Origin: Erythrobacter sp. SD-21
Lineage (GTDB): Bacteria > Pseudomonadota > Alphaproteobacteria > Sphingomonadales > Sphingomonadaceae
Assembly (NCBI RefSeq): GCF_000181515.1
Contig: NZ_ABCG01000002.1
Span: forward strand, 475,036 to 539,035
Reading direction: 5' to 3'
DNA length: 64,000 nucleotides
Position 1 is the stretch's first letter. The number at the start of each line of letters is the position of its first letter. The notes beneath the pieces were generated by a model. It had not been told where the DNA came from and did not search any database. It worked only from the letters and a program-made list of their open reading frames with translations. The position numbers and the translations under genes are program-made. Positions 52,173 through 59,304 of this stretch are shown one piece after another.

Positions 52173-52825
52173 GGCGGGTAAGGTATACGGCGAAGATCTG
52201 CGCCGCTCTGGCGGGCGCGCTCGTGCTCGCAAGCTGCGGGACGAAGGAGGAGGAGGCCCCCGATCCGGCGGCAACCGCCGATGACGGACCGCGTTCGATC
52301 TTCCGCGAAGATCCCGCCGAAGCGGGTGAAGGCGTCCTGCCCGCTCCCACGCTGCCTCCGCTCGAAACCACGCTGTCCTTTGCCGACGGCATGCCCGAGC
52401 TGACCGAAGCGGTGCGCGCCGAACTGGCGACCATCGTCGATTCCCCGCAGATGGAGGCGGGCGGGGCGATTGTCCTGCGCGGCCACTCCGATTCGGACGG
52501 TTCGGACGAAGACAATCTCGAGGCGTCGCGCGAACGCGCCGAAGCGGTGCGCGATTTCTTCGTCGAAAACGGTATCGACGAGGCGCGAATCACGGTGATT
52601 GCCTTCGGCGAGCAGAACCCGCTCGCGCCCAACGCGCTGCCTGACGGTTCGCCCAACGAAGAGGGGCGGGCCACCAATCGCCGGGTCGAGGTTACTATCG
52701 AGACGGGTCGCAACGCGGAGCGCAAGCAGACGCTAATCGAGACCCTGTCTGAAGAGACGGCGGAAGAGGGCGCGGGCCCTGCCAGAAAGGCAACACCGGC
52801 TCCTGCCAAGACACCGGTGCAATGA
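52169..52825 (+). CDS. OmpA-family lipoprotein
   Basis: 218 residues with a lipoprotein signal (AALAGALVLASC), a Glu/Pro/Ala-rich linker, and a C-terminal OmpA-like domain (TLSFADGMPELTEAVRAELATIV, LRGHSDSDGSDEDNLEASRERAEAVRDFF, NRRVEVTIET). It probably anchors to peptidoglycan. Its coupling to the antiporter gene is notable because an envelope protein is translated with a transporter. Confidence 0.88.
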   Translation: MRRVRYTAKICAALAGALVLASCGTKEEEAPDPAATADDGPRSIFREDPAEAGEGVLPAPTLPPLETTLSFADGMPELTEAVRAELATIVDSPQMEAGGAIVLRGHSDSDGSDEDNLEASRERAEAVRDFFVENGIDEARITVIAFGEQNPLAPNALPDGSPNEEGRATNRRVEVTIETGRNAERKQTLIETLSEETAEEGAGPARKATPAPAKTPVQ

Positions 52826-52891
52826 GCTGTTGACGAAACCCCTGCCGCGGTGGCATCTGCGCCTCCGCTCTAACGGCCAAGCCGCCGGGAT

Positions 52892-52965
52892 GCGGGTATA
52901 GCATAGTGGTAATGCTCCAGCCTTCCAAGCTGGCTAGAGGGGTTCGATTCCCCTTACCCGCTCCA
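52892..52965 (+). tRNA. tRNA-Gly (anticodon TCC)
   Basis: Acceptor GCGGGTA with TACCCGC, D-arm GCAT-AGTGGTA-ATGC, anticodon stem CCAGC/GCTGG with loop CTTCCAA giving TCC, T-arm AGGGG-TTCGATT-CCCCT, discriminator T and encoded CCA. Reads GGA/GGG. Confidence 0.96.
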
Positions 52966-53190
52966 CTCTCCCCAATCCGCACAAGCAATCCGCTGCCGCC
53001 CAAATGAAATGGCCGGATGCGAGCGGGGAGGTGCGCGCATCCGGCCAGGCAACCCGAAGGGCATTCGATGGCCCTAAACGGACTTCAGCCTCTATTTTAG
53101 AAAATGCTGATTTGCCAGTCACCCGATGCGGGGACAGCGATGGAAAAACTAACCGTACCTTGGCGCAAGTGCCTGTTGCGAAACGAACAA

Positions 53191-53225
53191 TTGACTTCGC
53201 CGTGATCCTGTATCACATACGTATG
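53191..53225 (+). promoter_or_regulatory. Possible promoter and palindrome upstream of nadM
   Basis: In the 310-base gap between tRNA-Gly and nadM there is TTGACT at 53191-53196 and a perfect 10-base palindrome CATACGTATG at 53216-53225, where a minus-10 or operator would lie. A good minus-10 is not evident. The rest of the gap (52966-53190) shows nothing I can identify. Confidence 0.3.
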
Positions 53226-53275
53226 CGTCGGTGGGGAGTCCATTGGCGCACACGTCAATCGAGGGAGGCTCGATC

Positions 53276-54343
53276 ATGGCATACGAAGCCGATTACGGCG
53301 TTTTTATCGGACGCTTCCAGCCGCTACACCTAGGTCACGAACACATTATCCGCGATGCGCTCGAACGCGTTGCGAAGCTGATCGTGCTGGTCGGGTCGGC
53401 CAATGTCGCGCGCGATCCGCGCAACCCCTTCACCTTCGAAGAGCGCGAGCACATGCTGCGCGGGTCCTTCGCCTATGAACTGGCGCAGGGGCGTATCGTC
53501 GTTCAGCCGCTCGACGACCATCTCTATTCCGACACTGCCTGGGTCGTCGAGGCGCAGCGCCGCGTTAACGAGGTGATCCTGCGCGACGGCAATCCGGAGG
53601 GGCTTGGCCTGCACGGGAAGCAGGATTTCAGCGTGGTCCTCGCCGGTTTCGGCAAGGACAACACGAGCTATTACCTCAAGCTCTTTCCCGAATGGGGCTC
53701 GATCCAGCTGGAATCGAGCGATTCCACTTTCGGCGCGACCGAGGTGCGCGAGCGCTTATTCCAGCGCATTCCCGAAGTACCGCAGCGCGCGCTGTCGAAG
53801 GGCGTAGCCGGGCAGCTCGAGGATTTCGCCCGTAGCGCGGAGTTCCGGCGGCTGCTGGCCGAACGCGAATATCTCGACGCCTATCCGCAGGAATGGGGCG
53901 AGGGACCCTTCGTCACAGCCGATGCGGTGGTGGTCCAAGCGGGGCATATCCTGCTCGTCGAGCGCGGCCAGCTACCCGGCAAGGGCCTGCTCGCGCTTCC
54001 CGGCGGCTTCGTGAACAAGCACGAGCGCATCCGCGACGCGGCGATCCGAGAATTGCGCGAGGAAACAAGCATTTCGGACAGCAAGGGCCAGATCCCGCCG
54101 GCCATGCTGGCCAGCTTCATCGAGGACAGCGAAACCCGCGTCTTCGATGCGCCGAGCCGGTCCTTGCGCGGCCGTATCATCACCCACGCCTTCCTCTTCC
54201 GCCTGCCCGAGCGCCGCGAGCTGGCGCTGGTCAAGGGCGGTGACGATGCGGCCCATGCCCAATGGTATCGCCTCGGCGAGCTACGCCCCGAACAGATGTT
54301 CGAGGACCACTGGTCGATCATCGAGCAGATGGCAGATTTCTAG
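53276..54343 (+). CDS. nadM: Bifunctional nicotinamide-nucleotide adenylyltransferase / Nudix hydrolase
   Basis: 355 residues. The N-terminal half is an NMN adenylyltransferase (GVFIGRFQPLHLGHEHIIRDAL with the HxGH motif, NPFTFEEREHML). The C-terminal half is a Nudix domain (GGFVNKHERIRDAAIRELREE); the Gly expected at the end of the Nudix box is Ser (TSIS). Similar fusions are known in cyanobacteria and some proteobacteria, where the Nudix part acts on ADP-ribose. Start at ATG 53276 after GAGGGAGG. It forms a salvage pair with nadV downstream. Confidence 0.93.
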   Translation: MAYEADYGVFIGRFQPLHLGHEHIIRDALERVAKLIVLVGSANVARDPRNPFTFEEREHMLRGSFAYELAQGRIVVQPLDDHLYSDTAWVVEAQRRVNEVILRDGNPEGLGLHGKQDFSVVLAGFGKDNTSYYLKLFPEWGSIQLESSDSTFGATEVRERLFQRIPEVPQRALSKGVAGQLEDFARSAEFRRLLAEREYLDAYPQEWGEGPFVTADAVVVQAGHILLVERGQLPGKGLLALPGGFVNKHERIRDAAIRELREETSISDSKGQIPPAMLASFIEDSETRVFDAPSRSLRGRIITHAFLFRLPERRELALVKGGDDAAHAQWYRLGELRPEQMFEDHWSIIEQMADF

Positions 54344-54406
54344 AATTTTCACCGGTTCGGAGGAGTTCCGCACCAAATGCAAAGCCAAACGTGAGGAGTT
54401 CACATC

Positions 54407-55792
54407 ATGGCCAACAACATCATCCTGTCGACGGATAGCTACAAGCACAGCCACTTCCTCCAGTACCCGCCCGAAGCGCGTGCGATCAGCGCCTATGGCG
54501 AGAGCCGCACCAACGATTTCGCGGACGAGGTCCTGTTCCTAGGGCTGCAGGCCTTCCTGCTCGACTATCTCGCCAAGCCTTTGAGCCGCGAGGATATCGA
54601 GGAAGCCGCGGCGCTGTGCGAAGCGCATGGCGTTCCGTTTAACCGCGAATGCTGGGAGGCCATCCTCGAAGATCACGGAGGGTACCTCCCGATCGAGATC
54701 AGCGCGCTTGAGGAAGGGCGCATGGTGCCGACCTCGGTTCCGCTGTTCCAGGTGGTGAACACGGACCCGCGCATGCCGTGGCTGGCGACCTTCATCGAAA
54801 CGGCCCTGCTGCGCGCCGTGTGGTATCCCACCACGGTCGGCACGCTCAGCCGCAAGTGCAAGAGCGTGATCGCCGCCGGCCTTGACCGCACGAGCGACGA
54901 TCCGGCGGGCCAGCTGCCCTTCAAGCTGCACGATTTCGGCGCGCGAGGCGTGTCGAGCGCGGAGAGCGCGGCGCTGGGCGGGTTGGCGCATCTCGTCAAT
55001 TTCAGCGGCACCGATACGCTGGAAGGCATCCTTGCCGCGCGGCGGTTCTACGGGGCCGACATGCCCGGCTTCTCGATCCCTGCGGCCGAGCACAGCACGA
55101 TGACGAGCTGGGGGCGGGAGCGCGAGGAAGCGGCCTATAAGAACATGCTCGACCGCTTCGAAGGTGATAACGCGCTCGTGGCGGTGGTCTCGGACAGTTA
55201 CGATCTCGATCACGCGGTCGAGAAGATCTGGGGCGACAGCCTTCGGAACAAGGTCCTGAACCGCAAGGGCACGCTGGTCGTTCGTCCCGACAGCGGCGAT
55301 CCGGTCGAAACGCCGCTGCGCACGCTTCAAAAGCTGTGGGACCTGTTTGGCGGCCAGACGAACAGCAAGGGCTACAAGGTGCTCGACCCGCATGTTCGCG
55401 TGATTCAAGGCGATGGCATGAATGTTGAGAGCATTGCGCGCCTTGTGCAGGCGGTCGGCGATGCCGGTTTCGCGGTCGACAACATCGCCTTCGGTATGGG
55501 CGGCGGGCTGCTCCAGCTGGTCAACCGCGACACGCTGCGCTTCGCGATGAAGGCGAACGCGATGCAGGTCGAGGACGACAGCTGGCACGACGTCTCGAAA
55601 AAGCCCGCCACCGATCCGAGCAAGGCCAGCAAGGCTGGGCGCCAGGCGGTGGTCGAAGAGGGCGGCAGGCTGGTCGCCAAAAGGCTCGACTCGATCGATC
55701 CGTCGGCGGACCAACTGAAGCCCGTCTGGCGCAATGGCGAACTGCTCGTTCGCCACAGCTTCGACGATCTACGAAAGCGTAGCTGGAGCTAG
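54407..55792 (+). CDS. nadV: Nicotinamide phosphoribosyltransferase (NadV/NAMPT)
   Basis: The 461-residue enzyme makes NMN from nicotinamide and PRPP, which NadM then adenylates to NAD. It starts NIILSTDSYKHSHFLQYP, and has KLHDFGARGVSSAESAALGGLAHLVNFSGTDTL, PAAEHSTMTSWG and VVRPDSGDPVETP, diagnostic of the NAMPT branch of the type II phosphoribosyltransferases. It follows nadM by 63 bases on the same strand. This bypass of nicotinamidase is patchy in bacteria and also occurs in phages. Confidence 0.93.
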   Translation: MANNIILSTDSYKHSHFLQYPPEARAISAYGESRTNDFADEVLFLGLQAFLLDYLAKPLSREDIEEAAALCEAHGVPFNRECWEAILEDHGGYLPIEISALEEGRMVPTSVPLFQVVNTDPRMPWLATFIETALLRAVWYPTTVGTLSRKCKSVIAAGLDRTSDDPAGQLPFKLHDFGARGVSSAESAALGGLAHLVNFSGTDTLEGILAARRFYGADMPGFSIPAAEHSTMTSWGREREEAAYKNMLDRFEGDNALVAVVSDSYDLDHAVEKIWGDSLRNKVLNRKGTLVVRPDSGDPVETPLRTLQKLWDLFGGQTNSKGYKVLDPHVRVIQGDGMNVESIARLVQAVGDAGFAVDNIAFGMGGGLLQLVNRDTLRFAMKANAMQVEDDSWHDVSKKPATDPSKASKAGRQAVVEEGGRLVAKRLDSIDPSADQLKPVWRNGELLVRHSFDDLRKRSWS

Positions 55793-55795
55793 GTA

Positions 55796-56656
55796 TCAGG
55801 CGGCGCGGCTGACCGGCATATTGTCGATCAACCGCGTCCCGCCGATCCGTGCGGCCACGAAGAGGCGGGCGTTGCCATTGTCCGCCTCGAGCCGATCCAG
55901 GCTGCCGGCATCGCGTAGCTCGGCGTAGTCGACGCTTTCGAACCCGGATACCTGCAAGACCTCGCGCAGATTGCCGAGCGGTCGGTCGGCTTGGCCGCCT
56001 TCGGCGAGCACTGCGATCGCGTCCTTCATCGCGCGCGGCAGGCTTGCGGCGGAAGCGCGCTGCTCTTCCGACAAATAGGCATTGCGGCTGCTCATCGCGA
56101 GGCCGTCCTCCTCGCGCACGATTGAGACGCCGTGGATGGCATCGACATGCGGGAGCGTGAGGTCCAAGTCGCGCGCCATGCGGCGGATGACTGCCAGCTG
56201 CTGCCAGTCCTTCTCGCCGAAGAAGGCCATGTCGGGCATGACCTGGTTGAAAAGCTTGCACACCACGGTGGCGACCCCGTCGAAATGGCCCGGCCGGTCG
56301 CCGCCGCACAGCCCCTCGGACACGCCCGCAACCGAGATGTTCGTCGCATAGCCCTGCGGATACACCTCGTCGGGCATGGGCGCCCAGAGCAGCGCCACGC
56401 CTTCCGCCTCCAGCAACTCGGAATCGCGCTGCAGCTGGCGCGGATAGGCGTCGAGATCCTCGCCCGCGCCGAACTGGCGCGGGTTGACGAAGATCGAGGC
56501 GACAACGTGCTCGGCCGCCTCTCTGGCCCGCCGGACCAGCGTCAGATGTCCTTCGTGGAGAGCGCCCATTGTAGGCACGAGCGACACACGGCCACCGTCC
56601 CGCCGCAGGACAGACAGCGAATTCCTCAACACTTCCAGTGTGCAAGCCGTTTGCAA
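55796..56656 (-). CDS. panC: Pantothenate synthetase
   Basis: Condenses pantoate and beta-alanine. The protein has VPTMGALHEGHLTLVRRA, FVNPRQFGAGEDLDAYPR, GDRPGHFDGVATVVCKLFN, FGEKDWQQL and SSRNAYLS, all typical. The frame is open from ATG 56725, but the TTG at 56656 (QTACTLEVLRN follows) matches the usual family start and has GAGGGG upstream; the longer form would run into the mipZ leader. 286 residues from the TTG; the start is uncertain. Confidence 0.9.
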   Translation of the reverse strand: MQTACTLEVLRNSLSVLRRDGGRVSLVPTMGALHEGHLTLVRRAREAAEHVVASIFVNPRQFGAGEDLDAYPRQLQRDSELLEAEGVALLWAPMPDEVYPQGYATNISVAGVSEGLCGGDRPGHFDGVATVVCKLFNQVMPDMAFFGEKDWQQLAVIRRMARDLDLTLPHVDAIHGVSIVREEDGLAMSSRNAYLSEEQRASAASLPRAMKDAIAVLAEGGQADRPLGNLREVLQVSGFESVDYAELRDAGSLDRLEADNGNARLFVAARIGGTRLIDNMPVSRAA

Positions 56657-56742
56657 CGCGGAATCCCCTCGGATATGGTTTCGAAAATCTTGCCCTAGCG
56701 ATTGCGGGGCATTCTGCAAAACCACAAGACGAGCACCCGCTT

Positions 56743-57561
56743 TTGCCCCACGCCGCGCCTCACTGGATTACCTTCGCCAACGAAAAGGGCGGCACGGGCA
56801 AATCGACCACGGCGGTGCATGTGGCGATCGCGCTCGCCTACAAGGGCGCGAAGGTCGTGGGTTTCGATCTCGACCATCGTCAGCGCACCTTCGACCGCTA
56901 TATCGAGAACCGCGCCGAAACCTCGCATCGCCGGCTCATCAACCTGCCGACCATCGATTGCTTCACCGTCCCGCCCATTCCCGAGGAGGAATTCGGAGAA
57001 CTGGTGCTAAAGCATGCGGCCGATGCCGATTTCATCCTCATCGACACGCCGGGCCGCGACGATCCGCTGGCGCGCTTTGCCGCGACCCATGCCGATACGC
57101 TGGTCACGCCGATGAACGACAGCTTCGTCGATTTCGACCTGATCGGCCAAGTTGAGGGCGAAAGCTTCAAGGTTCGCAAACTGTCCTTCTACGCCGAGCT
57201 TATCTGGGAAGCGCGGATCAAGCGCAGCCGCAAGGCGATCGAGGAAAACCGGCCCGAAATGGACTGGGTGGTCGTGCGCAATCGCACCGGCCACACCGAG
57301 GCGCGCAACCGGGCACGGATCGAGGACGCGCTCAAGGAAATGTCCAAGCGCGTCGGTTTCCGCGTCTCGAACGGCCTGTCCGAACGCGTCATCTATCGCG
57401 AGCTGTTCCCCTCCGGCCTGACGCTGCTCGACAAGGGGCATCTGGGCGATCTCGGCACCAGCCACCTCGTCGCCCGGCAGGAGCTGCGGCAGCTGATGCA
57501 GGCGCTGCGCCTGCCCGAGCCCAGGAAACACGAACTGCCGCTGGAAGAAGTCCACGTATGA
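56743..57561 (+). CDS. mipZ: Division plane positioning ATPase MipZ (ParA family)
   Basis: A 272-residue deviant-Walker ATPase that forms gradients from the chromosome poles and keeps FtsZ at midcell in Alphaproteobacteria. Signature FANEKGGTGKSTTAVHVAIAL (deviant Walker A), FDLDHRQRTFDRYIENR and DTPGRDDPLARFAATHADTLVTPMNDSFVDFDL fit MipZ. TTG 56743 gives PHAAPHWITFANEKGG, close to family starts; GTG 56638 is possible but overlaps the divergent panC. It is coupled to the small J-domain gene by an ATGA overlap. Confidence 0.9.
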   Translation: MPHAAPHWITFANEKGGTGKSTTAVHVAIALAYKGAKVVGFDLDHRQRTFDRYIENRAETSHRRLINLPTIDCFTVPPIPEEEFGELVLKHAADADFILIDTPGRDDPLARFAATHADTLVTPMNDSFVDFDLIGQVEGESFKVRKLSFYAELIWEARIKRSRKAIEENRPEMDWVVVRNRTGHTEARNRARIEDALKEMSKRVGFRVSNGLSERVIYRELFPSGLTLLDKGHLGDLGTSHLVARQELRQLMQALRLPEPRKHELPLEEVHV

Positions 57562-57872
57562 TCAAGTTCCTGATGCTGCTGGCCGTCCTCTCGGTCCTGT
57601 GCCGCTGGGCGCTCGGTAAATGGCCTTGGGATTACCTGCGCGCTGTGCCGACCCGCCAGCAGGCGCTCTTCCGCGCACGGCGGCTGCTCAACGTATCGGA
57701 GCGCGCCGGTCACAAGGAAATCCGCGAGGCGCACCGGCGCTTGTCGGCCATGAGCCATCCCGATAAGGGCGGCAGCAAGGACGCGATGCAGGAACTCAAC
57801 GCTGCCCGCGACCTTCTTTTTAATGAACTTCCTTACGAGCCGCCCCAAGAACCACCGGAGCCTCCCCAGTGA
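57558..57872 (+). CDS. Small membrane-anchored J-domain protein
   Basis: 104 residues with one N-terminal membrane helix (MIKFLMLLAVLSVLCRWAL) and a short J domain (NVSERAGHKEIREAHRRLSAMSHPDKGG), with the HPD motif intact. The layout resembles TIM14/Pam18 or DjlA-type proteins that recruit DnaK to a membrane. A Pro/Glu-rich tail ends the protein. It overlaps mipZ and the phosphohexomutase gene at both ends. Confidence 0.85.
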   Translation: MIKFLMLLAVLSVLCRWALGKWPWDYLRAVPTRQQALFRARRLLNVSERAGHKEIREAHRRLSAMSHPDKGGSKDAMQELNAARDLLFNELPYEPPQEPPEPPQ

Positions 57873-59272
57873 CCCATACATTCGATCCCACCGTCCTGCG
57901 TGAATACGACATTCGGGGGATCATCGGGGAAACGCTGGGGGCGGACGACGCACGCGCGATCGGCCGGACTTTCGGTTCGATGCTGCGCGAAGCGGGCGGC
58001 AGCCGCGTGGCGGTGGGCTATGACGGCCGCCGGTCCTCGCCTATGCTCGAACACGCGCTGGTCGAAGGGCTGACCGCGAGCGGTTGCGATGCCGTGCGCG
58101 TCGGGCTGGGGGCGACCCCGATGCTATATTACGCCGAGGCAAGCGACGAGGACGTGCACGGCGGCATCCAGATAACCGGCAGCCACAATCCCCCCAATTA
58201 CAACGGCTTCAAGATGGTGTTCCAGGGTCGCCCGTTTTTCGGCAGCGACATCCAGGAGTTGGGGCGTCGTTCGGCCGCAGGCGAATGGAGTGATGGGGCG
58301 GGCGCGGTCGAGGATCGCGAGATCATGGACGAATACGTCGCGCGCATGCTGACCGCGCTCGACGGGATCGACGCGGGCGCGCTCGAAGGCATGCGCATCG
58401 GCTGGGACGCGGGCAACGGGGCGGCCGGACCCGCGCTCGAAAAGCTCGTGGCGAAACTGCCGGGTGAGCATCATGTCCTCTTTGCCGAGGTCGACGGCGC
58501 GTTTCCCAATCATCATCCCGATCCCACTGTCGAGGAAAACCTTGCAGATTTGAAAAGCCTGGTCTCCGCAAAATCCCTTGATTTCGGCGTGGCCTTCGAT
58601 GGCGACGGTGACCGGATCGGCGCGATCGACGGTGAGGGACGGGTAATCTGGGGCGACCAGTTGCTGATGATCTATGCCGAGGACCTGCTAAGAACCCGCA
58701 GCGGAGCGACGATCATTGCCGATGTGAAGGCGAGCCGCGCGCTCTACGACCATGTGGCGGCCTGCGGGGGCGAACCGCTGATGTGGAAGACCGGCCACAG
58801 CCTCATTAAGTCCAAAATGAAGGAAACGGGCTCTCCGCTCGCAGGCGAGATGAGCGGCCACGTGTTTTTTGCCGACGAGTATTACGGCTTCGACGATGCG
58901 CTTTACGCCGGTGTGCGCCTGTTGGCGGCCTCGGCGCGGCTGGGCAAATCGGTCACGCAACTGCGCAGCGACATGCCGCAGATGATCAACACGCCCGAAA
59001 TGCGCTTCCAGGTCGACGAAAGCCGCAAGTTCGCCGCGATTGAAGAGGTCAAGGCGCGCCTCCGTGGCACCGACGCGGACGTGAACGGCACCGACGGGGT
59101 CCGCGTCAACACGGCGGACGGCTGGTGGCTGCTGCGCGCCTCGAACACGCAGGATGTGCTAGTGGCGCGCGCCGAGAGCGATAGCGAGGACGGCCTTGAG
59201 CGCCTCGTCGGCCAGATAGACGAGCAGCTCAAGCTGAGCGGCCTGGAACGCGGCGAAAGCGTCGGGCATTAG
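57869..59272 (+). CDS. Phosphomannomutase / phosphoglucomutase
   Basis: A 467-residue alpha-D-phosphohexomutase. The phosphoserine is in ITGSHNPPNYNGFK, the Mg2+ motif in FDGDGDRIGAID, the sugar-binding GEMSGHVFFADEYYGFDDALYA, and the phosphate-binding RASNTQDVLVARAE. It makes Man-1-P or Glc-1-P for sugar nucleotides. The start is a GTG at 57869 overlapping the J-protein stop. Confidence 0.93.
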   Translation: MTHTFDPTVLREYDIRGIIGETLGADDARAIGRTFGSMLREAGGSRVAVGYDGRRSSPMLEHALVEGLTASGCDAVRVGLGATPMLYYAEASDEDVHGGIQITGSHNPPNYNGFKMVFQGRPFFGSDIQELGRRSAAGEWSDGAGAVEDREIMDEYVARMLTALDGIDAGALEGMRIGWDAGNGAAGPALEKLVAKLPGEHHVLFAEVDGAFPNHHPDPTVEENLADLKSLVSAKSLDFGVAFDGDGDRIGAIDGEGRVIWGDQLLMIYAEDLLRTRSGATIIADVKASRALYDHVAACGGEPLMWKTGHSLIKSKMKETGSPLAGEMSGHVFFADEYYGFDDALYAGVRLLAASARLGKSVTQLRSDMPQMINTPEMRFQVDESRKFAAIEEVKARLRGTDADVNGTDGVRVNTADGWWLLRASNTQDVLVARAESDSEDGLERLVGQIDEQLKLSGLERGESVGH

Positions 59273-59304
59273 GAACCGGCAAGCGCCCGCCGCGCTCTAG
59301 TCTG

